The notes under the pieces: generated by a model
The model's input: only the letters and a program-made list of their open reading frames with translations
Told to the model about the DNA's origin: nothing
Databases searched by the model: none
Source of the DNA: Streptomyces sp. NBC_01754
Lineage (GTDB): Bacteria > Actinomycetota > Actinomycetes > Streptomycetales > Streptomycetaceae
DNA: 64,000 nucleotides
Direction: 5' to 3'
Assembly: GCF_035918015.1 (NCBI RefSeq)
Contig: NZ_CP109132.1
Coordinates: 496,001 to 560,000, forward strand
Position numbers and translations under genes: made by a program
Shown: in pieces, positions 36,503 through 45,636 of the stretch
Layout: each line of letters begins with the position of its first letter
How positions within the stretch are numbered: the stretch's first letter is position 1

Positions 36503-37699
36503 TCAGGCGGTCCCGTCCGCCACCGCGGTGCCGGGAAGCCTCGTGAGGCCGCCGCAGCCCTCCGGACGTCTGGTCAGGACGAGTACGGCGACGTCGTCGC
36601 GCCGAACCCCGCCGGAGAACTCCTCGAGATCGGCCTGGAGGGCCCGCAGGAGTTCGCGCGGTTCCTCCCGCGCCCATCGGCCGAGCTGCTCGTCGAACGG
36701 GTAGAAGGCGCCCGTCGCGTCGCGTGCCTCGGTCACGCCGTCGGTGAAGACCACGAGGGAAGCACCGAGCGGGAAGCCGAACGACTCCGCGGCACGCGCC
36801 TCGCCGCCGAGATCGGCCATGCCGAGCGGTACGGAGATGACCCGCAGGGGCACCTTGGCGGCGGTTCCGTCGTACAGCAGCCGGGGCAGCAGATGACCGC
36901 AGTTCACGACCCGCGCCTCGTCGCTGCCGTCGAACCCGAGCAGCAGGGCGGTGACGAAGCGCTCGGCCTCGCCCTGCTCGGCGGAGAAGGCGTTGTGCCG
37001 GACGACGGCGTCCTCCAGCGCGTCCGCCACGGCCGTGAGGTCGCCTTCCCGGAAGGCCGCTTCCCGGAAGGCGCCGAGTGCGGCGAACCCGGCCCCGATC
37101 GCGGGGAGCCCTTTGCCCTGCACGTCGCCGATGATCACCCGGGTTCCGTGGGGCGACTGCACGACCTCGTAGATGTCGCCGCCGACGAAGCGGTCCTCCT
37201 CGATCGGTTCGTAGATGCCCTGCGCCCGGAGCTGTCGTGTGACGACCGGAAGCGGCCGGAGGATCTGGCGCTGGAGGGCCACGGCGGCGGAGCGCAGGCG
37301 GGCCATCTCCCTGGCGTGCCGGATCCGCGCGGCGCAGGCGACGACGCCCAGGGCGCAGGCGACGACGGTGAAGCCGCTGAGGAAGAAGACGTCCCAGAAG
37401 GAACCGGTCGACGCGATACGCGAGCCGACGCCCACCAGCGTGACCCAGCAGGCCACGCCGATCGTCTGACGTACCGTGCAGAAGACCGAGGCCAGCGCGG
37501 GCACGACGACCAGGAGGGGGATCAGCGGGGGGTCGGTGCCGGTGAGCGCGTCGAGGAGGACGACGACGGCGGTCAGCAGCACGAGCCACAGGCCGAGCGC
37601 CCAGTTCCCGATGCGGGAGGCGCCCGCCGCTTCCTCGCCCGGATCGGTTCCCGGGAGCGCCGGCCTGCGCGCCGCCGGGCGCCGGAGTCCCATGACCAC
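36503..37699 (-). CDS. membrane-anchored PP2C (SpoIIE/RsbU-type) phosphatase
   Basis: A 398-residue protein: N-terminal membrane region (about residues 30-135, four hydrophobic segments) and a C-terminal SpoIIE-type PP2C domain. Metal-binding residues are in FVGGDIYEVV, IIGDVQGKGLPA, FTDGVTEARD and DDVAVLVL. These phosphatases act on phosphorylated anti-anti-sigma proteins; no partner genes lie nearby. GTG 37699 is preceded by GGGAGG with 6-base spacing; ATG 37693 is an alternative. No PAS, GAF or HATPase domain is attached. Confidence 0.9.
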   Translation of the reverse strand: MVMGLRRPAARRPALPGTDPGEEAAGASRIGNWALGLWLVLLTAVVVLLDALTGTDPPLIPLLVVVPALASVFCTVRQTIGVACWVTLVGVGSRIASTGSFWDVFFLSGFTVVACALGVVACAARIRHAREMARLRSAAVALQRQILRPLPVVTRQLRAQGIYEPIEEDRFVGGDIYEVVQSPHGTRVIIGDVQGKGLPAIGAGFAALGAFREAAFREGDLTAVADALEDAVVRHNAFSAEQGEAERFVTALLLGFDGSDEARVVNCGHLLPRLLYDGTAAKVPLRVISVPLGMADLGGEARAAESFGFPLGASLVVFTDGVTEARDATGAFYPFDEQLGRWAREEPRELLRALQADLEEFSGGVRRDDVAVLVLTRRPEGCGGLTRLPGTAVADGTA

Positions 37700-38311
37700 G
37701 GCATGCCTCCCGCACTATGTCGCCTTCGGCCCAGTTGTTCCAACCTACCCGCCTGCCGGGCCCAGGTCCTGGCGCCGACAGGCCGGTCCGGGCGGACCTG
37801 AACCCGGCGCGGAGGGGCACGCGGCGCGGCGGCGCGGCCGGAGCCCGGCCACACGCGGTGCCGGACGGCCCGGGTGTTCGACGTGGGGACGTCCGTGAGG
37901 GTGTCCTGCCCCGTTCCCTGATCCCATGGGCGGCGGTCCTGACGAGCCGCTCGCCGGGCCCTGCCCCCGTACGGACTCGCCCGTGCGGACGCCGCTGATC
38001 GGGCGCCTGTTCGGGCACCGGGCCGTGCACGCGCGGGCCTGCGGGCGCACCCGTGCCTCGCCCCCTGTGCCCGCCCGCGTGCGGCGTTCCGGTCCCCCGC
38101 CGCGCCGCGTGCCGGGCTCTGCCCCGATCCGGCCCCAACCGCCGCCTCGCTGTGGCACTCTGGAGGTGGCCGCCCCACCGGGCTCCCCCGTACCGGTGGG
38201 GCGGTTCCGTGCGTGCTGACGTGCCCCCGGCCGTCCCTCGGCCTGACCGCCCGGACCGCCGGCTCCCGGACCGCTCGCTCACGGGACCGCCCTCGATGGC
38301 CTGGCGTCCCG
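37700..38311. other. 612-bp region with no supported gene
   Basis: Several open frames cross this stretch on both strands but all are Arg/Pro/Ala-rich, as expected for antisense frames at this G/C content, and none has a ribosome-binding site with a family-like protein. One strong perfect 12-bp hairpin lies at 38170-38181 / 38193-38204. Confidence 0.55.
38170..38204. terminator. hairpin beyond the dehydrogenase gene
   Basis: A perfect 12-bp inverted repeat CCGCCCCACCGG / CCGGTGGGGCGG with an 11-base loop, about 107 bp after the stop of the minus-strand dehydrogenase. It may terminate that gene. Confidence 0.6.
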
Positions 38312-39223
38312 TCAGGCGCCGGATCCGCGACCCGCGTAGTACGTGGCGATCATGTCCTGGCCGCCGTGCCCCGCGTCCTCGGCGCGGGTGAACCGCTCGG
38401 CGGAGGCGGTGACCAGGTCCAGCGTCACCCCGGCCGCCTCCGCGGCCTCCAGGATCAGCCGGGAGTCCTTGAGCGCCGTGGACAGCGCGAAGCTCGGGGC
38501 GAGGTCGCCGGTGAGCACCGCGGCGGACTTGCCCTGGAGGTAGGGGGTGTCCAGCGGGCCGCCCTTCATCGCGTCCAGGAACAACTGCGGGTCGAGCCCG
38601 AGACCTTCGGCGAGGTTCAGGCATTCCGCGACGCTGTTGACCAGGTTGATCAGCCAGGTGTTGGCGACCAGTTTGAGGCGGGTGGCCGCCCCCGGGTCCT
38701 CCCCGACCCACACGGTGCGCTGCCCGATCGCGTCCAGGACGGGTCCTGCCGTCGTGCGCGCGGAGGAGGGACCCGAGACGAACACCGTCAGGGTGCCCTG
38801 CTCGGCGGGCTGCTTGGTGCCGGAGACCGGGGCGTCGAGGTACACCAGGCCCAGACCGGCGGCCCGGTGGACCAGCTCGGTGGTGGCGTCGATGCCGATG
38901 GTGGAGCTCTGCAGCCAGATCTGTCCGGGCCGCAGTCCGCCGGCGGCGGCGGTGAGGGTCTCGGTGACGGCCCGCCCGTCGTTGAGCACGGTGAGGATCA
39001 CGTCGGCGCCGCGTACCGCCTCCTCGGCGGTGTCCGTCACGGTGGCTCCGGCGGAGGCCAGGGGGTCGGCCTTGGCACGGGTCCGGTTCCAGGCCCGGAC
39101 GGGCAGCCGGGCCCTGAGCAGGCTGTGGGCCATCCCGGTCCCCATGATCCCGGTGCCGAGGACCGCGACGGCCGGCTTCCCGGGGACTGCGTCGGCGGAG
39201 GATGCGGAGAAGGCAGAGGTCAT
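38312..39223 (-). CDS. NAD(P)-dependent beta-hydroxyacid dehydrogenase
   Basis: A 303-residue member of the 6-phosphogluconate / 3-hydroxyisobutyrate dehydrogenase family. The N-terminal Rossmann motif is VLGTGIMGTGMAHSLL, the substrate site DAPVSGTK, and the catalytic lysine is in RLKLVANTWLINL (K-x-x-x-N). It oxidises a beta-hydroxy acid or reduces a semialdehyde; it could also be an imine reductase, since these share the fold, but the catalytic Lys favours a dehydrogenase. ATG 39223 has GAAGGGAA upstream. A single gene. Confidence 0.9.
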   Translation of the reverse strand: MTSAFSASSADAVPGKPAVAVLGTGIMGTGMAHSLLRARLPVRAWNRTRAKADPLASAGATVTDTAEEAVRGADVILTVLNDGRAVTETLTAAAGGLRPGQIWLQSSTIGIDATTELVHRAAGLGLVYLDAPVSGTKQPAEQGTLTVFVSGPSSARTTAGPVLDAIGQRTVWVGEDPGAATRLKLVANTWLINLVNSVAECLNLAEGLGLDPQLFLDAMKGGPLDTPYLQGKSAAVLTGDLAPSFALSTALKDSRLILEAAEAAGVTLDLVTASAERFTRAEDAGHGGQDMIATYYAGRGSGA

Positions 39224-39423
39224 GGGCTCGTTCCCTTCGTCGGTGGGCCCGGCGTCGGACGCGCGGCACGGCGGCCCCGCGCACCGGACGTGGTGCCGCG
39301 TCCGGTTCTCTCCGGAGTCCCGGCTCTGTCCGCAGCCCGGTCCGGCTCTCTCCAGAGTGCGGCAGCGGCCCCCGAAGTGCCCCGCCGGTCCCAGGACCGC
39401 CCGGGTTGCGGAGGCTCCCGGTC

Positions 39424-40272
39424 TCAGGTCCGCGCCGTCGCCCCGGTCAGGACGGCGTGGTGCACGGCTCTGGCCAGGCGGGCCCCCCAGCGCGAGCGCG
39501 GACCCGCGAAGGGTTCGCCGGTGCCCGTCGTCCCGGGATCGGGTGCGGCGACGCACACCGCGTCCGTGGGCGTGCCGGAGCAGTCGAGTCCGGCGTCCAG
39601 GAGTGCCTGGACCTTCGCCTCCGTCGCGGTCGCCACCGCGTTGACCAGCGCGGCGTCGGAGAGGGCCAGGGGCAGGGTGACGACGATGTTGACGGTGCCG
39701 GGCCGCGGTGGTCCCTCGGCGCCCTCGGCGGGGGACGCCGCCCAGCCCCGTACCCCCAGCCCGCTGGTGACGGTGGCCGAGACCCCGCCGTCGTGCCCGG
39801 TGGTGTACGCCGTCACGTCCGCGGCCGTCATCAGTCCGGCGCCCGGGCCGGCGAGTCCCTCGTGCGCGGCGATCTCCGCGAGGTGCCGGTCGGGGTCCAG
39901 CCGGGGGTAACCGCCCGGGACCTGGGCGTTGAGGATCCAGTCACGTGGCCCGAGCCCGCCGCCGAGTACGGCGCTGCTGCACACCCGCCAACCGGGCCCC
40001 AGTCGCCAGACCAGGTGGTGCAGGCTCTGGCCGCTCTCCTGCCTGCCCAGCAGTTCTCCGCGCTGTCCCGGCAGGCGGACGCGTACGGAATCGATGGTGC
40101 ACCCCCGTCGGCGGGCCGGCCGGCGGTCGGCGGCGGCCCGTCGATCATACGTGGGTCCCGGGCGCGGTTCCGGCGTCCGGAACCCCTCGCCGCCCGGGCC
40201 CGGACCTCGGGCCCCCTCACCCGTTCGGCCTAACGCGGTGGAACGGCCGGTACCCGCGTCGCACCGGGCCAC
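39424..40272 (-). CDS. cbiZ: adenosylcobinamide amidohydrolase
   Basis: A 282-residue frame whose residues about 75 to 215 match CbiZ: WRVCSSAVLGGGLGPRDWIL, NAQVPGGYPRLDPDRHLAEI and ADVTAYTTGHDGGVSATVTS. CbiZ removes the aminopropanol tail from cobinamide so that it can be salvaged. The first 60 residues are Arg/Pro-rich and unlike the family; no good ATG or GTG lies nearer the domain in frame, so the true start is uncertain. GTG 40272 is simply the first available. No cobalamin transporter lies beside it. Confidence 0.82.
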   Translation of the reverse strand: MARCDAGTGRSTALGRTGEGARGPGPGGEGFRTPEPRPGPTYDRRAAADRRPARRRGCTIDSVRVRLPGQRGELLGRQESGQSLHHLVWRLGPGWRVCSSAVLGGGLGPRDWILNAQVPGGYPRLDPDRHLAEIAAHEGLAGPGAGLMTAADVTAYTTGHDGGVSATVTSGLGVRGWAASPAEGAEGPPRPGTVNIVVTLPLALSDAALVNAVATATEAKVQALLDAGLDCSGTPTDAVCVAAPDPGTTGTGEPFAGPRSRWGARLARAVHHAVLTGATART

Positions 40273-40414
40273 CCGCCCGTCCCGCGTCGTTTCGGCTCCG
40301 CCTCACCGGGCCGGGAAGTTGCAGCGTCCAACTGGGTGAGGCGCGATGGAATCCGGGCGCGCCTTCCCTGATGGAGCCAGCCACTGGACGCGTCCGGGCG
40401 AGGAGGTATCGGCC

Positions 40415-41380
40415 ATGGCAGCCGCTGAGGGTTTCACGGATTCCGGAGAACTCGACGGTCTGACCGTCTATGACAGTGACGGCGAGAAGGTCGGCACTGT
40501 CGGGCGGGTGTACGTCGACGACGACACCGGCAAGCCCGACTGGATCACGGTCAAGACCGGCATGTTCGGTATGAAGGAGAGCTTCGTGCCGCTTGCCGGC
40601 GCCCGTCGTGTGGGCTCCGACCTGCACGTCTCACATCCGAAGGAGATCGTCAAGGAAGCGCCCCGGGTGGACGCCGACGCGCATCTGTCCGTCGCGGAGG
40701 AGGAGGAGCTCTACCGGCACTACGGACTGACCAGGAAGACCACCGGCGGCGCCGGTGGTGGCGGTGACGCGCGCACCACCTCCGGGACCGGAACCGCGGC
40801 CGGCACGGGAGCCGCGGCCGGGGCCGCCGGTGCGGCGGGAACCGCACGCGCCGGGCAGACCGGCCGGGCGGACGCCACGGGTGCCGGCGCCGGTACGGGC
40901 AAGCACCGGGACACGTCGCGGCCGCTCGCCGGGGCCGGGGCCGAGCGGTCCGCGGCCGGGGCCGGTGGCCGTGACGAGATGACCCGCTCCGAGGAGCAGC
41001 TCTCCGTCGGGACGGAGGAGTACGAGAGCGGCAGGGCCCGGCTGCACAAGTACGTCGTGACCGAGGAGGTCACGCGGACGGTGCCCGTGTCCCACGAGGA
41101 GGTACGCGTGGTGCGCGAGCCGCTGAAGCCGGACGAGAAGTCGGCACGCACGACGGATCTGGGTGACCAGGATGTCGAGGTCACCCTGCACGCCGAGCGC
41201 GCCACCGTCCGCAAGGAGGCCATCCCGGTGGAACGGGTCCGCCTCGAGACCAACAAGGTCACCGAGCAGAAGGAAGTCTCCGCCGAGCTCCGCAAGGAGA
41301 AGATCGACTACGCGGACGGCAAGGAAACGGGCAGCGGCAAGGACATGGGCGGCGAGTTCGGCCAGGGACGTCGTCGCTGA
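40415..41380 (+). CDS. PRC-barrel and DUF2382 stress-type protein
   Basis: A 321-residue cytoplasmic protein. The PRC-barrel domain is at about 10-95 (LDGLTVYDSDGEKVGTVGRV), a Gly/Ala/Thr-rich linker at about 110-195, and a C-terminal DUF2382 domain at about 210-300 (SEEQLSVGTEEYESGRARLH, VTRTVPVSHEEVRVVREPL). Proteins with this arrangement are common in dry- and radiation-tolerant actinobacteria, but their biochemistry is unknown. AGGAGG lies 8 bases before ATG 40415. It stands alone and ends at a hairpin. Confidence 0.9.
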   Translation: MAAAEGFTDSGELDGLTVYDSDGEKVGTVGRVYVDDDTGKPDWITVKTGMFGMKESFVPLAGARRVGSDLHVSHPKEIVKEAPRVDADAHLSVAEEEELYRHYGLTRKTTGGAGGGGDARTTSGTGTAAGTGAAAGAAGAAGTARAGQTGRADATGAGAGTGKHRDTSRPLAGAGAERSAAGAGGRDEMTRSEEQLSVGTEEYESGRARLHKYVVTEEVTRTVPVSHEEVRVVREPLKPDEKSARTTDLGDQDVEVTLHAERATVRKEAIPVERVRLETNKVTEQKEVSAELRKEKIDYADGKETGSGKDMGGEFGQGRRR

Positions 41381-41420
41381 CCCCCTCACAGAGCGGCGGC
41401 AGGCCGCGCGAGCACATGCG

Positions 41421-41456
41421 AGGGGCGGACCCGGAGACTCCGGGCCCGCCCCTTTC
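41421..41456 (+). terminator. hairpin terminator after the PRC-barrel gene
   Basis: Arms AGGGGCGG (41421-41428) and CCGCCCCT (41446-41453) with an inner CCGG/CCGG pair, followed by a short T-run, 40 bp after the stop. Confidence 0.75.
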
Positions 41457-41573
41457 GCCGTGCCGGCCGGGCACGGCGAAGGGGCGGGCCAGCGGAGGCG
41501 GAGCACGCGGCGTCGGTCCCGGACCGCACGCCGTCCGGCCGGACCGTCGGCGCGGTCCGGCCCGCCCACGGCC

Positions 41574-41744
41574 TCAGGGCGTGCGGAACGGCTGGCGAAC
41601 CGATTCGCCTCGGCGGGGGCGAGGCCCCCGTCTGCGGGCCAGCACGGACGTCGTGCCCCAGTACCCCAGCAGGACGGCGCGCAGGCCGATGATCTCCAGG
41701 GCCTCGCGCACGCCGGCCCTGCCCGGGCCTGGGGCCCCGCTCAT
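41574..41744 (-). CDS. small 56-residue protein coupled to the acyl-CoA dehydrogenase gene
   Basis: A short minus-strand gene starting at ATG 41744, whose ATGA overlaps the stop of the preceding acyl-CoA dehydrogenase-like gene. The product has a central moderately hydrophobic segment (EIIGLRAVLLGYWGTTSVLA) flanked by basic residues, as in a small membrane-associated protein. The overlap and similar codon use support translation. No family recognised. Confidence 0.5.
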   Translation of the reverse strand: MSGAPGPGRAGVREALEIIGLRAVLLGYWGTTSVLARRRGPRPRRGESVRQPFRTP

Positions 41745-43603
41745 ACGGCACCCTCCCGGACGGCTCCGGCCGATGCCGCGTGCCACGGCGCGTCCGGGTC
41801 GTCGTACGCGTCGGCGTAACCGGGGCCCGCGATCGGCCAGTCGGCCAGCAGCTCGCGCGGCAGGGCGAACGCCTCCACCAGTTCGGGCGCGTGCGCGGCG
41901 ACGGCCGCGATCAGCCCCTCGGTGAGCTCGGGCAGCGCCTCGACCTGATCGGCGTCCAGCAGACCCGCTGCCAGCAGGTCGCCGCTGTTGCGGGCCACCC
42001 ACTCGACGGCGAACAGCAGCTCCAGCTCGGCCAGGCGGTCCCGGGCGGCTCCCCGGGGCAGCGCGGCACGGGCCTGGGCGTACGCCTCGGCCGCCTGCCG
42101 GTACGCGTGGGCCTCGACCCCGCGCAGGGCGGGTCCGGACGCCGCGTTCCAGCGGGCCAGCCGGTCCGAGTCCGGACTCCGCAAGGCCCGTTCGCCGGCC
42201 CTGGTGAACCAGATGTCCTCGATCGCGACGAGGAGCCCGTGCAGGAAGTACGGGTCGGTCAGGTCTCCGGGGCCGGGGGCGTGGAGGCCGGCGTCCGGCG
42301 CGGGCCGGGCGGTGACGAGCAGTTCGCCCGCCGCCTTGGCGTACAGGGCGATGTTGTCGCCCTCGGCGGTGACCGCGCCCTCGACCCCGGTGACCAGGTC
42401 GCTCATGCCGTTGTTCTCCAGCAGCGCCTGCGCGCCGCACCGTTCACGGCTCTGGACGATGACGCCGCGGGCCTGCCAGGTGATCCACGCCTTGGTGATC
42501 GAGACCAGTTGTTCCGCCTCCCGGCGGTCGTCCTCGGTGCGGAGCTCCCAGCGGTCCAGGGCGCGGCGGTGCAGCAGGCTCATGGCGAAGACGGTCGCCA
42601 GCGCCGAGGCGAGCGGACCGTGGTGGGTCCGGTGGGCGTTGACCGGTACCGGCCCTGAGCCCCGGGACCCGGTGATCGTCCGGTGGCCGCCGTAGCGGAC
42701 GGCCACCGCGAGCGCGGCCCGGGCGGAGCCGACGGCGCAGGCGCTCATCAGGATCCTGCCGGGGATGACGCGGCCGATGGAGGTCAGGAAGTGCCGACGG
42801 CGTTCGGCGCGCATGCCGGCCGGGTCCCGCTGCTGCCCGTGGTCCCCGTCGTAGGAGCCGAGCAGCGCGTCCCGCCCGACGAACAGTCCGTCGAACGAGG
42901 TCAGGCAGTGGTCGACGGGGCTGCCCATCCTGGCCGGGAGCGGGCGCACCCGTACGCCGGGCAGGGGCCGTTCGTCGTCGGTCAGCGGCACCAGGAAGAG
43001 CCGGACGCCGTGGTCCGTCCCGTCGTCCAGCAGACGGGCGGCGACCAGCCCGGACTTCGGGCCGCCGGCCGGTCCGGTGTTGGGCATGAACTTCTGTGCC
43101 CCGGCGTGCGGGGTGTGCAGCACGAAGCCGTCGCGTGAGCGGTCGTACGTCGCGGTGGTCTCCAGGGCGGCCGCGTCGTTGCCGTGCGCCACCTCCGTGC
43201 AGAGGAAGGTGCCGATGCGCCGCATCGACAGGTGGTCCGAAAGGTCACGACCGCCGACGGGGTCGTGGTCGAGGAGGCTGCCGAGGAAGAGGTTGTAGTG
43301 AATGCCCGCCACGGTGGCGAGCGCGGGGTCGGCCGGGGCCACCCATTCGTGGAGGGCGGCCAGCGCGCGGAGGTCGGCGGCGAGGCGGGCCCCGCTGTCG
43401 AGGGAACGGTTGATGACGCGCAGTCGCTCGTAGGCGAGGGCCAGACGCTCCTCGGGGGTTCCGCCGGCCGGGCGGCGGAACGGTTCTGTGCTGATCAGCC
43501 GTTGCCAGAAGCCATGTTCGCGACGGTGCCCGCTGCCCAGGAGGACCCCGGTCAGCAGTTCGACGGTGGACGGTGGAGCGGTGTGGACAAGGGTCACGGT
43601 CAT
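41741..43603 (-). CDS. acyl-CoA dehydrogenase/oxidase-like flavoprotein
   Basis: A 620-residue protein of the acyl-CoA dehydrogenase/oxidase fold. N-terminal helical domain about 1-130; middle domain with RRIGTFLCTEVAHGNDAAAL (the Thr-Glu-x-x-H-G of acyl-CoA oxidases) and YDRSRDGFVLHTP; C-terminal helices with LVSITKAWITWQARGVIVQS and QALLENNGMSD. The length near 620 is nearer acyl-CoA oxidases than the 380-residue dehydrogenases. It probably desaturates an acyl-thioester; the substrate is unknown. GTG/ATG choice is clear at 43603. It is followed by a coupled 56-residue protein. Confidence 0.85.
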   Translation of the reverse strand: MTVTLVHTAPPSTVELLTGVLLGSGHRREHGFWQRLISTEPFRRPAGGTPEERLALAYERLRVINRSLDSGARLAADLRALAALHEWVAPADPALATVAGIHYNLFLGSLLDHDPVGGRDLSDHLSMRRIGTFLCTEVAHGNDAAALETTATYDRSRDGFVLHTPHAGAQKFMPNTGPAGGPKSGLVAARLLDDGTDHGVRLFLVPLTDDERPLPGVRVRPLPARMGSPVDHCLTSFDGLFVGRDALLGSYDGDHGQQRDPAGMRAERRRHFLTSIGRVIPGRILMSACAVGSARAALAVAVRYGGHRTITGSRGSGPVPVNAHRTHHGPLASALATVFAMSLLHRRALDRWELRTEDDRREAEQLVSITKAWITWQARGVIVQSRERCGAQALLENNGMSDLVTGVEGAVTAEGDNIALYAKAAGELLVTARPAPDAGLHAPGPGDLTDPYFLHGLLVAIEDIWFTRAGERALRSPDSDRLARWNAASGPALRGVEAHAYRQAAEAYAQARAALPRGAARDRLAELELLFAVEWVARNSGDLLAAGLLDADQVEALPELTEGLIAAVAAHAPELVEAFALPRELLADWPIAGPGYADAYDDPDAPWHAASAGAVREGAV

Positions 43604-43871
43604 GCAGATCTAAACGATCGGGGTGGGGGCGAGGACACCGTCGGTGGCCGGGTGCGCGCACGTCGTTCAGCACCGTCGAGCGCTCCCGCCGGTCAGGAGG
43701 CGGGCGCCGGGCCCGGGAGACGGTCACGGCGGCCGGGCTGGGCGCGCCGCCGCCGGTGCGCGCCCTGGCCCCGGCCGGGGCCAGGTGATCCCTGGTCAAC
43801 CGCCCGTGTACCGCCGGTCGTGACCTGTCCGCAGTGCTCCGGCCCCGGTGCGCGGGGCCCGCCGTACGGAG

Positions 43872-44138
43872 TCAGGGGGCCTCGCTTTCGCGCCCTTCCT
43901 CGCCGTACCGGCGCTCGAACTTCGCGACCTGTCCCTCGGTGTCGACCACCCGGGCCTTGCCGGTGAAGAAGGGGTGGCTCTCGGAGGAGATCTCCACGTC
44001 GACGACGGGATAGCTGTTGCCGTCGTCCCAGTCGATGGTCTGCTCGCTGGAGGCGGTGGACCGGGTCAGAAAGGCGTAGCCGGCGGAACGGTCGCGGAAG
44101 ACCACCGGACGGTACGCCGGGTGTTTGTCCTGCTGCAT
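43872..44138 (-). CDS. rpmE2: 50S ribosomal protein L31 type B (zinc-free)
   Basis: An 88-residue L31 paralogue without any cysteine, so it is the zinc-independent type that replaces the Cys4 zinc form when zinc is scarce. [20 protein letters not shown] and [21 protein letters not shown] are the standard blocks. Such copies are normally repressed by Zur. I did not see an obvious Zur box in the 219 bp upstream. The C-terminal tail EEGRESEAP is acidic. Confidence 0.95.
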   Translation of the reverse strand: MQQDKHPAYRPVVFRDRSAGYAFLTRSTASSEQTIDWDDGNSYPVVDVEISSESHPFFTGKARVVDTEGQVAKFERRYGEEGRESEAP

Positions 44139-44357
44139 GCCTGCTCCTGCTCCTGGGGGTACGGGGATCGCTCCCGCCAGCCTCGCGAACGGCGGCGGAC
44201 CGCGCGATCCGGCGCATCCGTACGGAGCAGCGGGCCCGGCCCGTGTCCGGGGTCGTGGCCGTCTCCCCCGCCGTGGCGGTCGCCGGCGCCGGCGGCTCCC
44301 CCGTGCCGGCCGGCCGGAACGATCACCCGCTTCCCGAGGAGTGTTCCGGGACGGCCG

Positions 44358-45245
44358 TCAGGCCCCCCGGGCTGCCTCCACGGCGTCCGCCACCAGCAGC
44401 AGGAATCGCGCGTGGGCCTGCGGGCTGCACAGCGGCTCGGGGTTCCACGGCACCACGTGCGTCCCCTGGCGGGCCGCGGACCAGGCGGGGTCCTCGACCT
44501 CGTCGAGCGGGACCGCGTTCGACCGGATGTCGGTGAGTACGATGCCGGGCCGGAGAGCGGCCGCCCGGTCCCAGCCGTCGGTGGACCAGTTGACACCGGG
44601 TCCCGCCTCGGGGGCGACCAGGCCGACCCCGAGCTCGGCCAGGACCCGCAGCTCGGGCCACATCATGGGGCGGGCGATGTGCACCTGTTCCGGTCCCGCC
44701 GGTGACAGCGCCACCACCCGCGGCCGCTCCGGTCCGGCCCCCACCACACCCCGGAGCCGCTCCCGGGCCGCCGCCAGCTCCTGCTCCGCGCCCGGGTCGC
44801 GGCTACCGCCCAGCGCGAGCGCCAGCTCCGCGAACCGCTCGGCCACGCGGTCCAGGGTGCGCGCCTGGCCCACGTCGACGACGACCAGCGGGACCCGTTC
44901 CTCCAGGTGTTTGGCGGTGTCCGGGTCCAGACCGTAGACCTGGCCGTGGCCGTAGCTGACGGCGACCACGAGGTCCGGGTCCCCCCTCAACAGCGTGTCC
45001 ACGTCCAGCTCGCCGCCCGCGCCGCGGTAGTCCACGCTCTCCAGCGGCAGCGTTCCGGTCTTGGCCCGGTCGGGGGTCGCCCCGTCATGGCCGGAGCCGA
45101 ATATCCCCTCCGGGCGTATCCCGTGATCCCACAGGGTCGCCCCGGCCTGGACGTACGCCAGCACTCGCGCCGGCCGCCGCCCGGCCGTCGTCAACTGCCC
45201 CCGGTCGTCCGTGAACCTCCATACGTTCTGCTCCGTCACTGTCAC
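44358..45245 (-). CDS. periplasmic-binding-protein-like ABC solute binder without signal peptide
   Basis: A 295-residue protein of the BtuF/FhuD fold (type III solute binder): RVLAYVQAGATLWDHGI, DVDTLLRGDPDLVVAVSYGH and GVNWSTDGWDRAAALRPGIV. It should bind a metal chelate such as a siderophore. The N-terminus has no signal peptide or lipobox with any start I can choose (GTG 45245 or GTG 45239; GGAAGG is 4 or 10 bases upstream), so as read it is cytoplasmic. Frame upstream of 45245 is Arg-rich and gives no leader. No permease or ATPase lies nearby. Confidence 0.75.
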   Translation of the reverse strand: MTVTEQNVWRFTDDRGQLTTAGRRPARVLAYVQAGATLWDHGIRPEGIFGSGHDGATPDRAKTGTLPLESVDYRGAGGELDVDTLLRGDPDLVVAVSYGHGQVYGLDPDTAKHLEERVPLVVVDVGQARTLDRVAERFAELALALGGSRDPGAEQELAAARERLRGVVGAGPERPRVVALSPAGPEQVHIARPMMWPELRVLAELGVGLVAPEAGPGVNWSTDGWDRAAALRPGIVLTDIRSNAVPLDEVEDPAWSAARQGTHVVPWNPEPLCSPQAHARFLLLVADAVEAARGA

Positions 45246-45334
45246 TCGTCCTTCCGCGTGAGCCCTCCCGGCCCTCGCCCGGGACCGGCACTCAGTACCT
45301 GCCCACCTCTCCCCCGCCACACCCCTGCGTCGAG

Positions 45335-45560
45335 CGCCCCCGGACACGTGACCGGTCCGGGTCGGGGACCGTGATCTCGTGGAAGCCGAGCCGGTCGCGG
45401 AAGGCCCCGGCCGGGGTGTCGGCCGTCAGCATGGGCTGACGGACGGCCTCGCCCCCCGGATCGCGGGGCGTCCTGGGCGGTGTTCGTCAACTCCCCGCCC
45501 GAGCCCTCGCGTTGACAAGGCGGCAGCAGATCGACGTGCAAGTGGGCCGGGGGCGCCCCC
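45335..45560 (-). pseudogene. GNAT acetyltransferase C-terminal remnant
   Basis: Minus-strand AHLHVDLLPPCQREGSGGEL matches the acetyl-CoA-binding Q-x-x-G-x-G region of a GNAT protein (normally CQGEGLG), then in another frame VRQPMLTADTPAGAFRDRLG then FHEITVPDPD matches the last strand and helix (normally ANT..AFYDRLGFHE), and a third piece GPVTC shifts again. Two to three frameshifts and loss of the N-terminal half mark it as dead. Confidence 0.6.
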
Positions 45561-45636
45561 GGTTGGGGGAGGGCACCGCCGTCCGTGCCCTGGGACCGCC
45601 GGTCCGCCGGGCCCCGGGTCCGTCCACGGATCGTCC

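Noticed and set aside
37700..38311. Possible genes between the PP2C phosphatase and the dehydrogenase
   Set aside because: All frames are Arg/Pro/Ala-rich, lack ribosome-binding sites and show no family pattern; I treat the region as non-coding.
43674..43688. GTCGAGCGCTCCCGC, another GAGCGCTC core
   Set aside because: Only one half is extended and no sugar gene lies next to it.
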